Notes: generated by a model not told the origin, from the letters alone. A DNA stretch of 64,000 nt from Siderastrea siderea (GCA_964030785.1 OZ034968.1:64082899-64146898), one strand, 5' to 3'; counted from the stretch's first letter, positions 37,503 through 51,800 are shown. A program made the numbers and translations.

Positions 37503-39845
37503 TCACTTCACAAAAATGTAACAAAACGCTTTTGTGTGACGTATTCCATTGTCTGGAACGTATTCTACTTCATTTCCGCATGAGTTAGTTCCGTCTTGAC
37601 CTGACAAGTCTCCTCCAGTTCCAAACCCGATTCTCGAGTCACAGGAAAAACAATGGTCCTCGTCATTTGTGAGTACTCCAATCCTCGCGAGAGCATGATT
37701 AGGAAAATCGCTTCTTGGCGGATCGACATTGAACCCTTCCATCTCACAGTTGACCTGAAGAGACGAGTTATCAATCAAAGATTTCCAAGCACTTCTTCCC
37801 AGGTTTAGCTGAGTGTACCCTCCGTTGGCCAGCAGTGAATAAAGCGATGGGGCAGCATGGTTGATCATGAGCCAGTTTGTGACGCCGTTTACTTTCATTC
37901 CAACGCACAGTGTGGTAAAAGACGTGCTCCAGTAGCTTGGAAGTTTTGTCTCCACCTCATTGAATCCTGATAAGCCTCCCTGGAGATTGAATGGTTGTTT
38001 GTTGGTCCAGTACTCGGAGCTGAAGAGGAACGTGGTCTAAAAAACATACAAGTTACATCAAAACTAACCTGGTCTTTTACCACAAGTAATACTGCACAAT
38101 CAGACATGCTAATGTTAAAAGTGGGATCCGGAAGAAGGTAAGGAAGTCTTGAAGGTAGATGCGAAAATGCTTTTGCCTTGCGTTTTTTCACCTTTTTCCT
38201 TTGCTGAGAACATCAGCCCTTTTGGTGTTACTTTCTTTGCCTAGGTTCTCCACTGAGTAACAGATAATTAAATTTAGATTTAATTAGCATGAAATTCTTT
38301 TTCTACCGTAGAGTAGAGGCGTAAGGTGGTGTAATGCCAATTCGAGGGTCGGTGGCTCGAGTGTGGTCTCTTTTGTGAAGTTCTTTTCCTACGACAGGAA
38401 ATTTTGTTCCACATTGCCTCTCTATGCATAACAGTTCGCGTTGCGTGCTTGTAATCACCGTTTGTTCATGGCCGTTGATTTGCAATACCAGCACTTTGCG
38501 CGTTCTCGACTCTTTAAAGCCTGGGTCCACTTGTTCAAAGCACGAGTAAGCTAACCCAGGAGAAGCGTGAACTTAATTGATTCCAGTTTGATTACTAATC
38601 AATAAAGACTTTTCCAAAATATTTTTTCCCTTTAGTGTTGACTTAGAGTTTTCTTTACCTTAAGCTTAAAATTATCTTTTAAAAACATTTTCAACAAGCA
38701 AAATGAAAACTGTGGTTAACTTTTAATCCTGGATTAGCGTTAATCGGCTTTCAAACAACCGGGCCCTGGACTCCACTTTGAATGATGACGTCGTTACAAT
38801 ATGAATCTTGAGTGTGGCGTCATAATGCTAATATCGAGTATACCAAAAGACCATAATTACTTTCATTGATTTTACTGGTTAAACCCCTATATGCATTTGA
38901 TTGTTGTCTAATGACTGAAAGTAGAGAAGAGGCAGCCGTTATGTAAAGAAAGCAGAATAAAGGCAGTGAATGCTATACCTGAAATCCACTGATTTTCATG
39001 GCAAGTGTCCATCCCTCACCACTGCATCCTGGGATTGTGGTCATGTGACAGTAGGCTTGTTGCATCCCTCCCCCCTCAGTGACCAAGTAATATGGGCCGC
39101 TTGGAGATTCCCTGAGAAAACAATCAATATACTGCTTTCAACCTCCCACTTCCAGTTGTAGCACAAACTCAGTTTCTTTATTTGCATACTTTAACACACT
39201 GACAACGTAAAAGTAGGCTCGTTGCATACCTCTTCCCTCATCGACTAAGTAATATGATAGAGATTTTTTGCGAAAAGCATTTTATTTGTAGGGAATGATC
39301 CTTGAAGTGACATCTGCTAATTTCTTTATGATCCATTGTGGAAAAATCACGAATGTTACAACAACTCTCAAACATTTCTGACGGTTAATACGGAGGAGTG
39401 AAAAATTGTCTACAACTAACAATATCAAAGTTAACAAAGTTTCAACTTACGGAGTATGAGTTAAGACCTCCTCACAGGAAACCGATAGGTTAGTGTACCA
39501 GTAGCCTTTTCTAGCTAAAGAAACAAAGCAAATTAACGTTGTCTAATTCATGAAATCAGTATTTGGTAAATGTAGCATAACTATTTCATTTTTTAATCTT
39601 CCTCGCCAATTTTTGCGTGAAGTGTGATACTATTAAAAGTGTAATTTAGATCAACCGTTTCACACCGAAGTAAATTTCTTATCGGATTGCTCCTACGAGT
39701 AGCATTTGTTTCTTTTCCCTTTAATTTTTTTACTTGCTCTTTAATATATCCCACCAGAATAGCTACATACTTTGCTAAAATTAACCGTGGGCTGCAATTT
39801 TTCTTTTTTTTTTTTCGTCTTTTCTTACGATGCTTTGGTAATGAC

Positions 39846-39917
<72 letters not shown>

Positions 39918-42900
39918 TGAACTTCATGCCACAGATGCAGATACTGACGGGCCGATGCCAGTATCCCAAGGGTGACTTTGCCTTAATTTGAAGATTAACG
40001 TGATAATTACGTTACGCTATGTCATAACTGTGGTTACGTTGCCTCATATAAAACAACAAGTCATTTAATCAAATTAAAAGGAACAAATAAAAGACCAACC
40101 TCTGCAATTGTAGCCATCGCCGTCAAATCCCACTTTACAACTACAGTTGAAGGAGCCAATCACATTGAAGCATGTGGCGTGGAAAGAGCAATTATGGGTA
40201 TTCAAGACGCATTCGTCTATGTCTGAAAATCAAAATATAAGTAGCTTGTTATCACTTCCTTTTTGATTTCAAATTTATGGATCGATATAAATTAACTAAA
40301 CAGAAACCTGGCAACCAGGACCTGACAACCAAGCAGTATTTAATTAATCGAGGAAACAATATCAAACAAGCATTGGCAAACATTAGTTAAACAAACTTTA
40401 CTCAGACAAAAACACACCAGTAGAAATCGAATCTAAAATTGCTTTTTAGCAAAATGTGTCTAAATTGTAGTCAAACATTTTTCAGCGCTCGACATGCACA
40501 TTATGTAATTTATTATACTTTGTAGTCACTATCTGTCTTTTCATTGGCTAAGAGCCCTGGGAATCAGCGCAACCTACAGATCATTCACTAATCTGCTAGC
40601 AGATTAGTGAATGATCTGTAGGTTGCGCGCGCAATGCATGATTTCCAAGAGCAATGTGGGAGGCATCTGAAAGCGAAGTAAATTCATGGCTCGTCGATTC
40701 GCTTCTTCAGCCGAGCAAGAAATTGAAAAATTGCTGAGACAAAAAAGACTCGGAAAACAAAAGAAGGCTGACAAAAATTGGGAAGGAACTGTTCCACGAA
40801 TACCTTAAGGCAAAAAGCGTTCAGAAGCGGGAAGACAAAAAAGGACACAAATGTTGAAATTGTTTGCCGTTATTTTGTTTACCAGTAAAACAATGTATGA
40901 TAAAACAATTATTAGATTCGGTTTTTGCGATATCCGGAATAATCAAGGTCTCGGTAAGTGTTATCAGCCTCAGCCTCAGACCTTGATTATTCCGGATATC
41001 GCAAAAACCTCATCCAATAATTGTTTATAATTATTAGCCCATCAAATTTTAGGTAGAATGTTTGTAGTTACGTTCATGTGCATTACTTTGTTGTCTTCAG
41101 GTATGAAAGCTGTTTTCACGCCGTCAGATGAATGTTTAACAAGCCACAGCTGTACAAAAAATAAAACTTTGAAAGGTTTAATCGTACAGTTTCTTTCGCA
41201 GTGACCTTAACCAATATGGGAGGGTGTGAGCGCATGATGGTGAGCTATGAGTTAGGTGTTGCCCCTGATAAACAGACATTTCATTTGATTTACTGCGTAA
41301 TATAATCAGTCTTTAAATCATCATTCTCACCATTTTCACAGTATCTTCCAGTGAATCCAGTTGGACAAATGCATTGAAAACTGTTGTCTCCCAGAAAACT
41401 TGGCTGACATGTGGCATTCTGCGAGCACAGGCTGCTACGGCACGGATTCTACCGATAGAAAATGGCTTTGAACGATAATTAATCAAGATAATCCCCAAGA
41501 AAACAGATTTAAAACCCCTCAGAGCAAAAGAGAACTGTGCGCCCCCCTGCATGTACGTCGCATGGAACCTCGCTTTACGACCAACCCGTTAAAATGATTA
41601 CCCCTTTATTCCCTTTATTCCAAACGACATGAGGTCATTTGCTTATTCTAAAATACTCTAAATGCAGGGACGATTGTAGATGTAAAAGGAGCGCTTTTGA
41701 CTCGTTACAATTTCCTGGTAAAGTCTAATTATAACGACATTTCCAATATCTCCATTCTGGCATACCGCCGGGGGTTCCAAATACCCAGTTCCAAACGAAC
41801 TCCCCCATCCCGCCCCCAACGCCTCCACCGGACCCCTCTCCCTTCCCCTTCCCTGATTTCGTCCTTAGAATACCGCACTGTCGTTATACACTGCTGATTC
41901 CATTTTGAGTCATTTAACAGTTCATCACAGGGACATATACCCCTAAGATAGCTGATTGATTTCTTTGTTCTTTCCAGGTGTAGGCATCTAAGAGGAAATA
42001 AAATACCTTTATTTTTACACGGTTTATTCACCAAGTATGACGCAGGTAGCAGGATAAGGAGAAATTAGATGGCAAATACTTAACTAGATCTCTAAACTAA
42101 AGCTATGTATGGAAGTTCATACAAGCCAGTTTCATCCCACGATTAAATCGAAGAATACAACGTGTTGTTAGATTCTACTACCTGGTAACATTTCTGTCAT
42201 ATAAAACTGAGCCCAGCAAGATAGCTTAAATTGTGCATTATTTATGCTTAATGTATGCGTAAAATTCATTACCTTTGTAGCTCTGCACTTGTACCCTGTC
42301 TTACTCTTTAAACTTCCCGGATGTTGTTGCCCATCGGCATTGTTCAACTGGCACAACCACCCTTCCGCCGGAAGTAAAGGAACCACGTTGTATGATTGAC
42401 AGTTATGCTCATGGTAGCAATGAATCTCGCAAGACTCCTCTTTTCTCACGGTTACGTTTTTGATCACGTGACCATCTAGTGCTTTTCCGGGAATTGCGGG
42501 TAAAAATTGTTTTACAAGGCAAACATCCGAAGTGGCTGTAAAATATGAAATAGTTATTCAAAGGACAGTCTTTAATTTTGCCTTTGTTACTAACATTCAA
42601 TTTGCAAGCCTAGGCTACAAGAAATAGATTTGTTGTTAACGCTGCTGGTATTTAATCATGCAAGGATTGTGACAAGATTTCCTCTAAAGAAGAGAAACAA
42701 AACAAGGACTTTCTCTTTCTTGTCTCTAAGAGAAACGGATTCAAAATTTTGCTGATCATTAAAAAAACATCAATGATCTTTTGGCTATGAGGCTACTACA
42801 TGTATTTTTAATAGGCTTAAATTTAGCAATTTGGAATATTTCATATTTAGCGAGCGACTTAATTTACCAGTTTTTTCAGCATAAGCGAAGAAAAGACAAC

Positions 42901-44368
42901 TGAAGTCGACTCTCAGCGAAAAAGTTAGAAAATCTTAAAAGGAGAAGCACAATAGAAACGGGTCGACGCTTACAAATTTTGTTTTCTTTTACAACAATCT
43001 CATAAGGTCACTTTAGTGTTGAAGACGAGGAACAAGAGGTTGGGGATGATATCAAAGAAATTGTGGATTTCAACTAAGTGGGGGAACAAGTTCGGGAAAA
43101 GTGTAAATTAATGTTTTCAAAACATAGAAGCCAGAAGGTTTCTGGTTAGCTCAAATATTCTAAATTTTAACTTGACTTTAGGCCTTAACATTGGAAGTAA
43201 TTTTCATAAACAGGTGCCACATTATGACAGTTCAAATTCTTCATTTACAATTCGGATCGACATGCATCACGCCACGCTAAATGCCAATTTTGAAGTTTCT
43301 GCTGTGGACTAGGGAATATTCAACTTTTGAAAGCAACGTTGTTGAATACCGGTGAAATTAGAAGGGAAAAAAATAAAGGCATTGCCTTCGTTTTCGCAGA
43401 TCACTAGACAATCTCACATGGAGGGGCATATTTCATTTTCTATTTAATCATATTCAGTCAGTGTAACGTCTTAAGATTTTTTTTTTCCATTTCTAAACTT
43501 CCATGAAGGGGGATTTCCAGTTTAGGAAAAAGTGAAAAACAAAGCAATTATAGGACTGGTTGAGAGGCGTCTTCTCCCAACAAACGTTACTTTTATCCGG
43601 ACTGATGAGATGAGTTCCTTGGCAAAGCAGTTGGAGTTTGTCGCAGTCACTATCCACATCGAATTTGAAACACCCCAAGGTACAGTAAAACGGTTACGAG
43701 TTCAGTATGAACTTTATCTGCAAATAGTTTCAAGATTAACTGTTTTTGCCGGGATTTTGTCTTTTCTACCAAATACTAAACAGGGGCACCCAACGGTTCG
43801 TTTCGGGGAATAACTGTTCAGAAGGCCTAAATCGCCTGAGATATTCGGATTTAATTACAGTGAAAACTAGAGATTTCTTTGGCGAAGAATCCCCTCAGAC
43901 TTTCGATTCGTAACAAGGGGACTGATTCATTCCTATTGTTCTCGGAAGGGCAAATATGTCGTTTAAAGGGTAAAATAAGGTCAGCTAGCTTTTCAGAGAG
44001 CTATCAGTAGCTCGCAAATTCGGCGAATAGGCCGGATTGTTTCCTAAAATTTTCTGCGGCCAACATTTAAGGCTAAAAACTAAGCACGGATAAACCTGGA
44101 TTAGCTTACACAAATATGCCTTTCAATCTTAGAAAGAAGAAAATGGTATTTCAAGTATTTTGCTAAAATTTTCTCGTTGGGTGCCCCTGATTAAAGAAAA
44201 AGTCAAAATGATAATCCGGACTTTATCCTCGTTGTTATGTAATTAGCTATGTGGAATGGTAGCATATAGTTTTCTGGTGCTCGTTTTATATAAAGCAAAT
44301 TATATCTTACCTTCAGCCCATAAGAAAAACATCAACAGACACAGATGACACAGGACAATTCTCTCCAT
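37503..44368 (-). CDS. SOMP5-like secreted matrix protein, paralogue A
   Basis: Seven exons: 44368-44311, 42535-42273, 41448-41331, 40222-40100, 39514-39451, 39111-38979, 38036-37503 (58, 263, 118, 123, 64, 133, 534 bp), all AG/GT, giving 430 residues. Exon 1 is a signal peptide ([19 protein letters not shown]). Exon 2 is a PAN/Apple domain ([25 protein letters not shown]). Exon 3 is an EGF ([24 protein letters not shown]). Exon 4 is a calcium-binding EGF ([12 protein letters not shown]). Exons 5-7 form a fibrinogen-related C-terminus ([43 protein letters not shown]). The architecture matches coral 'uncharacterized skeletal organic matrix protein 5-like' proteins as I recall them. Role in the skeleton is known only by association. 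Exon 7 is one codon longer than in B and C. Confidence 0.82.
39842..39917. repeat. GAT microsatellite
   Basis: About 23 nearly pure GAT/ATG triplets in the intron between exons 4 and 5 of paralogue A. B and C lack it. Confidence 0.95.
40567..40628. repeat. Perfect 62 bp palindrome
   Basis: The left half 40567-40597 (GCGCAACCTACAGATCATTC...) is the exact reverse complement of 40598-40628, with no loop. It is intronic in paralogue A and absent at the corresponding place in B and C, so it came with an insertion. Confidence 0.95.
40687..40870 (+). pseudogene. Possible Crypton/DUF3504-type N-terminal fragment
   Basis: ATG 40687 opens [20 protein letters not shown], then stops at 40809. Shifting frame near 40780 restores [13 protein letters not shown]. 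This pattern (FAS..E.EI..LL..K....K...W..L..YLK.K) resembles the start of the QRICH1/ZMYM-like, Crypton-derived proteins common in cnidarian genomes. The match is by eye only. One frameshift makes it a fragment, sandwiched between two palindromes. Confidence 0.35.
40903..41026. mobile_element. Hairpin MITE beside the palindrome
   Basis: AAACAATTATTAGAT..GGTTTTTGCGATATCC on the left is inverted on the right (GGATATCGCAAAAACCTCATC). Arms are about 50 bp, loop about 23 bp. With 40567-40628 it may bound one composite insertion in intron 3 of paralogue A. Confidence 0.65.
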
Positions 44369-45844
44369 GTCTTGGAATTTCACGACCTCAATGAAATCGG
44401 GAAGATCCGTTCTCTCAGGGAATGTGAATAACTTAGCTTGCGTGCTAAGTCCTCGATCCGTTTATTGCCTGGAGGACTCCTGATTTAAATGTATTGTTAT
44501 TAGCTATCTGGCAGGTTGCTATATTTTAGTTATTTCTCAGAAGCTGATGTTATGACAATGGGTGAATCGGTTAACTAATCAAGAAACAAAAGCAATTTTC
44601 GTACCCCTACGGAGTCAGAGACGAAGTTCTCGAAAAAGTGCACGAATCATATGTTTTTATTTACTCCATAGCAAATGAGAATATGTTGGAAGTTATGGCC
44701 AATCTTAAACTTGCCGCGTTTCTGAGTATACAATTATAGAAACAAGATACACAAATAACAGCATAAGTTTACACACTGGCGGAAGTTATCTTGTAACAAG
44801 TTTTATTTTGAAGCCAACTTTATTGGAAGATTAGACACGTTTTAACGTGTAGGAAATTGGTGAATAGTTAATGACGCCCAACGGCAAAGAAACACCTGCC
44901 ATGAACTGAAGCCCCCGGTTACTCTCTATGAGACAGACGATATTTTGCGAAACCGGAGTCATTTTAATAATTGTTTTATCCGTAAGTTCAGGACCGAAGG
45001 CAAACAACTAATACACTGTCTACAAATCAACTTCTTCCGCTCCTCAAAGTTGGCTTACTTACCTGCATCCTCGATGCTAAAACATGATCGTATACTGGAT
45101 GGGTGCCTCCCCTGCAACTTTCCAGGATATTCACAAATCAGGTGGATACAACGTTTTCGTCACGGAGGATTACTGTATTTATGAGCTTGAATATACCGAA
45201 TATGTAATTTATAAATAAATGTTCCCCAACTATCAGCTATAAACGAACTTAGAACATTGAACAGAAATGTCGATCAGAAACTTTTCAACAAAAAAAATCG
45301 GATCAAGTGGGCAAAATAAAGAAAACAAAAGAAGAAATCATCCTCACCCAGTCACTTAACCCGCTTACAACAAGAGATGTTCATGCGAATATGTTGTTTT
45401 GCAACTTGGCCAATTTTAGAAGTGTTTGTTAACCCTTTCACTACCAGAGTCAGTTATGGAGACATTGAGGTGATTCTACCTTCTTAGTCTGTGGATGAAA
45501 TCCTATGGTGTGACCATTCAAATGGAACTTCTTTAGCAGTACTTTGACATGATGCTATTTATATTTTAGTAATTTAGAAAATGAAATTTGGAATTCGTCC
45601 CAAATTTTGATTTTAGGCACTCGTGGGAGTGAAAGGTTTAAACAAAGTTTGAAAGGAGAGTTAAACCATGTGTTTGCTTATACTTGAGACGACAATGCTT
45701 TCACACCCAATGCAAAGTTCTGACCAACGCCAATTAAGCGACTAGCTCCCCATTCTCCGAGGGTGGCAGTTTAAGAGGTTTGACTGTAAATTGACACTTC
45801 CTTTTTCAACAAAAAAGAGCGCGGGTGAAGGCTAATCTCAGACT
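44369..45844. other. Spacer between paralogues A and B
   Basis: It holds the promoter side of A and the 3' side of B. It is nearly collinear with 53857-55850 apart from the LINE insertion there. No gene. The upstream 100 bp of A and B share CATTCCCTGAG.GAACG and an AATAAAC box. Confidence 0.6.
45429..45641. mobile_element. MITE, CCTTTCACTCCC family (copy 2)
   Basis: TTAACCCTTTCACTACCAGAG at the left and GTGGGAGTGAAAGGTTTAA at the right. Same family as 17279-17493. Duplicated along with the spacer to 55433-55642. Confidence 0.7.
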
Positions 45845-48800
45845 TTACTTTACAAAAATGTAACAATGTGCTTTTGTGTGACGTACACCGTTGTCTGGTG
45901 AGTGTTTAACTTCATTTCCACATGAGTTAGTTCCATCTTGTCCTGCCAGACTCCCTCCAGTTCCAAATCCGATTCTCGAGTCACAGGAAAAACAATCGTT
46001 CTCGCCGTTTGCGATGATACCAATTCTGGCAACGGCAGGATCAGAATGATAGCTTTGAGGTGAGACATTAAAACCTTCCATCCCACAGTTGACCTGAAGA
46101 GACGAGTCATCAATCAAAGATTTCCAAGCACTTCTTCCCAGGTTTAGCTGAGTGTACCCTCCGTTGGCCAGCAGTGAATAAAGGGATGGAGCAGCATGGT
46201 TGATCATGAGCCAGTTCGTGACGCCGTTTACCTTCATTCCAACGCACAGTGTGGCAAAAGACGTGCTCCAGTAGCTTGGAAGTTTGGTCTCCACCTCATC
46301 GAGTCCTGACAAACCTCCCTGGAGATTGAATGGTTGTTTGTTGGTCCAGTACTCTGAGCTGTACAGGAACGTGGCCTAAAAAAACGTACAAAGTAAAATG
46401 AAACTCGTTAATCATAAATGTAACAAAATTCTCGAATCTAACTGGTTATAAGCAGCCCTGATTTGGCATTCATAAGACAGTGTACGCGATATTTCTGTAT
46501 TTGCCTGGACAGTACGCTTCATTATAGGGCAGTTGCACTTCAATGTTTTTCTCCTTACATCTGGTAAAAAAAAACTTTTGTCTCTTCATTCAACACAACG
46601 TTTAAACTATCACTGTGTTTTTTCTCAAAGTTTGTTATAGTTATGATTAATTGGTGTCGTGAAATTTTGTTTCTAATTATGCTCGCTTCGCGGTTGTCCG
46701 ATTTTGTTTCGTCACTCTTATGATTACAGACCAAATGGGACTCCACTCAACCCTGTTACCATGATTGATCACTTAAAGTTGAAAAGCTTGTAGAGCCGTG
46801 CCCCCATTAATGTATAAGCTGCATTTGCTGTATTTGTGCGTAGCCAGATCTGATTCCTTTTGTTTTGACTGTTCTCGGCAGGTTACCGTCGTCAAAATAC
46901 ATACATGCGGTTATTCATATTAGTTTAATTAGCAGCCCTGAAAAGGGATTTTCCGCCAACATAGTACAATAGTATAATAATATAAAATTAAGTATATAAA
47001 TAAGTACTTAAATTAAAGAAGTAATAATAGATAACAAGAACTGAGTCATTGATTAAAAAAGGAACGAAAACTTATTTACAATTTATTATAATACAGCGGG
47101 TTTTCAAGTGAGTGTCGTAAAACGAAAACCAAAGTAAATACTGTGACCAATCACAACACTGGTACAACAAATAACACAATGAACCAATCAGAAGTCGAAA
47201 GAAATACATGTAACGGGTGCCAGGCGAGGAAATCTGCTGTACAATTGGGTGCCAATGTATTAAGGCATTTATGCCCCCATTACAGCGCTATAAACCAAAA
47301 TCAAGGAGGAGGCAGTCATTAGGTGAAAACCAGCAAAAAGACCTAATTGCTTTACCTCATTTCCGCTGATTTTCATGGCTAGTGTCCATCCCGCACCACT
47401 GCATCCTGGGATTGTGGTCATGTGACAGTAGGCTTGTTGCATCCCTCCCCCCTCAGTGACCAAGTAATATGGGCCGCTTAGAGATTCCCTGAGAAAACAA
47501 TCAATATACTGCTGTCAATCCCCCACTTTACAGTTGTGTCGCAAACTCAGTTTCTTTATTTGCATACTTTAATACATATGTCTCCCACTTTGCAGCCCGT
47601 GTGACCACTCAGTATTTGCATACTTACATACACCGACCGGTCCGATCAGAATTCGCCGATACCTTCAAAGAAACCAACCTATGCATCTCAAAGCAACAAA
47701 TACCGTCAATCCTACTGTTTCGAGCAGTTAAAAATGCTGGAATGTTTAAAATTAAAATTCGTTGGTCATCTTAGCCAACGCGTACTGATATTACTATCCT
47801 TATTTTTTCTTCCAAGCAGTCCGGGAATTTAATTTCAGACCTTGAAGAAGTCGATTCTCGCATCGCCATATATTTCAACAACGTATATTTAAATTTGGCA
47901 GATAACTGGCTTTTGGGGAGTTTCTGGCTTTGCCCTTCCTCTCCCTACCGTCTCCAACTTACATTAAAGCTCCGTCAATGAAACTTGGAGCCTGGGATGT
48001 GTGTGTTACGTGGCCGCCATCTTGTATTATCCAGATTTCCACAATTAAAACCACACCGCTTGTTGGCTTTTGCTCGGGTATTAAAAATGTTGTTAGAGAA
48101 CGTTTTAAGTCCGACGGGGCTCATATGGTCTATTTCTTGCCATTCAAGTTTCAAAACATGTAAATAGCAATTTTTTCCCAGGACCTTAGAATGTATAGTT
48201 ATCATGCTATGTGTTTTTTTTTGTCAGAAACGGCAAATTTCAATCATGAAAAGATTCTTTTCGGAAACTATTTATGTACGTGGTTATCTCTGGTGGGTAA
48301 CTTTTCTTTATCCGCGGTCGGTAGGGAAAAAAGGCTCAAAATGTTCGCAAAAGTTGCGCACGGTAAAATACCTTTTGTCTTTTAAAAAATAATCTTCATG
48401 TTAAGAGAATTTTAACTTACGGAGTATGAGATAGGACCTCTTCGCACGACATTGATAGGTTAGTGTACCAGTAGCCTTTTCTAGCTGAGGAGACAAAAAG
48501 GTTACAATGGCTCTAAATTAGAGCTATATTACATGGGTGGGGTGGGTGAGTGACTCAAAGCAAGCCGCAGTATAAACAATAACAACAATACCACTCATTC
48601 CAACATTATGCAGTCGGAGATGCTTATCGATCAAAACGAAGAATTTCGTAAACGCTGTCCAAAGTGAAGACTTTTGAAAACGGGGGTCTATCGCTTTGGT
48701 GTCACAGCTTTGTTCCTTAAGTGTAGAGAGTGATGTGTTGTACGCAGTGTTATGACTTACATTGGGGCTGGTAAAAGCATCAGTTTTATTGAAGCCTTTG

Positions 48801-51800
48801 CAATAGTACGAAAACAGGGATATTTGGTTTTCGACTATGATCCCCTCGGGCCACAACAAGCTCAATTGTATGGTTAAACCAATGTTGACTGAGTTGGTGT
48901 AAAGGGTCATTTCACAAACCATTCTCTAAGAGTGATAGCTGTTTCGAGATTATTTCAGAAAGGAGTAGACGACAAATTAATTAATGGTGTCGCTGGGCAT
49001 TGATCAGAAGCCCTTGAGAGTTGCAAACGACAAGCGGAAGAGCAACTAGTAAGTCCAAAAACAGTGCAAGGCCAGGCCAACTAAGATACAAGATATGGGG
49101 GGAAATTTGACGGCCGTGCAAATTCCAAATACTTACGGTGGGAGCAATTACTTTAAACATTTCTGGTGGAAATTGTGATATTACGATTAACAGGAACTAA
49201 AAAAAATTGCAACTGTTAATTATAGCTGATAAATACAAAAAGTGTTGCAAAGTAAATGATTGAAACAATTAAGGCTAATTGTTGTTGCTTTTTCCATACC
49301 GTGTAGAGTTGTTGGTAGTACGCGTGACTGAAGATAAGTGGGCTGGGACAAGAGGTTGTTACTGCGGTAGTTATTTTTAAAAAAATGAGGCCTCCTGTTC
49401 CAAATCATTGGCCAAAATATAAACAACCTCTTGTTCCTTTTCAGTAAGCATTAAGCTGGTTTATTGAAAATAATCTGTTCAAAGCAAAGAAAGGATGCAT
49501 TAAATAGTTTCTACGAATTTGGAGAAGTTGTTGCACTATTTTTTTCACCATTTTCTCGCGATTTCAAACAAAGGGAAGGAACGCAAACACTTGAAGTCGG
49601 AAAATTTTCCGTTGAATCAGGGTGCATTCTACGCCGTTGATTTAGTGCCACATACCATACTGTTAAGCCACGGCGGCAAATACGTAGGTCAACAAATGAT
49701 TAACATATTCATAGAATACTACTGAAATAATAGTTGTTGATATAATGAGAAAACAAACATCATCTACTATGGCAGACGAACGTGTTGTTATGTTGTTCAC
49801 CCTTATTTCTTGCTTGATTGTATGCCTGCGGATAAATGTTTCATTGGTTAATCCCGGTGTGTGAGCTTGTATAGCAAATTCCCTAACAACCAAATTCCCA
49901 TAGCAACAAAAAGCTTTCCAAAAACCACTCTCGACTCCAGAGCTCTTCTGGGCGTGACTTCGGGAGGTCAGAAGCGTAAGCACTGTGGTCGAGAATGTCC
50001 AAAGACGACTGTGGTATCACGGATGTCATTGAAGCATGCGCACAAGACAGCAAAGAGGTCGGAAAAAGCCTGGGAACGCAAACCATCTTTCGTTTTTCAT
50101 TCCCTAGTGTGGTCGTCAGAAAACGGTGTAAAAACGCTAGTGTGGATGCAGATCTTTTCATGCGTTTTCGAGACAAAAAACAGACGTTTTAGTGAAAAAG
50201 CATTAATGCGGATGGAGCTCCTTTTGCATAAATAAAGGTGATAATTTAAAATTATAACACGACGTCATTACTATTTTTACCTTGCCTAGTGCAAGACTGC
50301 AAGCCGTTTACCTTTGATCAGAAGAGGCCCTTAATACTCAAGGATAATTTTAAAAAGGAAAGGTAAAAACAACTTGTGCAATTATAGGCATCCAAAGCTT
50401 TAGTTACCTGTGATTTAAAATACCGGGATCTATGAAAAAAAAGAAAATTGAAACCAACCTGTGCAATTGTGGCCATCGCCATCAAATCCCAGTTTACAAC
50501 TGCAGTTGAAGGAGCCAATCCTATTGAAGCATGTGGCGTGGAGAGAACAGTTGTGGGTATTTACTTCACATTCGTTCAAGTCTGGCAAAGAAAAATAGTT
50601 AGTACATTATTTTACTCTTCTTTCATGCCAATGGGATCGGTCGATCAATTAACTAAACAAAGCTTGTCGATTTATTAAAATCAGGCAAACAAAAAAGTCA
50701 ACTAGCAAAGAAAAACAGTGAAACAAATATTTTGGAGACGGAAAAAACCCAATCGACCAGTAATTTGATAATAACATAATGACTGATCGATCGATCAGAC
50801 AAACAACAATCAAACAGTCGACCAAAATCAAGCATTTTTTTTTCACAAAAATAATTTTAAATAAGTTAAAGTTTAATTTCCATCATTTTCTCGTAAGACC
50901 TAAGATTCCGAATTCAAAAGAGTCGTTAAGATGCATTGAAAGTGTTATTGGAAAAATACACAACTGGAAAAATCAGCATTGAGCAAAAATTGGAAAGTGT
51001 CGAAACCATATTTTGCAGCAAAACGCTATAATAGATAGCTCTCTTACTGTAATTACTAAATCTGCTAACCACCATTCTCACCATTTTCACAGTATTTTCC
51101 GGTGAAGCCAGTTGGACAAATGCATTGAAATTTGTCGTCTCCTACGAAACTTGGTTGACATGTGGCATTCTGGGAACATGGGCTGCTGCTGCATGGATTC
51201 TAACGAAAGAAAACTGGCTTTTAAACGCCTGAGAGTTCTAAAATAAAGCTTTGATTGATTTGTCCTATTTAATTTAACGAAAACAGTCAAAACCACATTC
51301 AGGAATTTTCAGCTCAGAGAAGTTTATCTTTTTGTTGTGACAGATGAACTAAATTGCAAAATGTGCTAAATTTTCAAACATTTTCAAAATTAACAAACTA
51401 ACAAGCACTGCTGGAATTTTTAGATCAATCATCTTTCATGTTCAATCAAACGCAAGTACGGGTCTGTAGCCCACGTTACAGATGGTGGCAATGTATTTGT
51501 GTAGAAGCCTATTCCGTTTCTTCGCTTGAGTTCACAGTAGTAGGTTAGAACCGCAGATCCATTTTAAGCCCATGCTTCAAAGAAAATGAACGACTGACAG
51601 TATTCGTCAGCTGTAATGTATCTGCTTAACAACGTAAAGAGATATTTAGATGGCAAGTCGCCAACAAAACACAGCTTAAGATCACCAAACTAAAACTGAC
51701 TGATGTATGTGTAAAATTCATTACCTTTGTAGCTCTGTACTTGTACCCCGTCTTACTCTTAAAACTTCCCGGATGTTGCTGCCCATCGGCATTGTTCAAC

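Noticed and set aside
47975..48392. Several overlapping short frames, repeated at 57962-58425
   Set aside because: Intronic sequence duplicated between B and C; frames differ between copies and show no domain.
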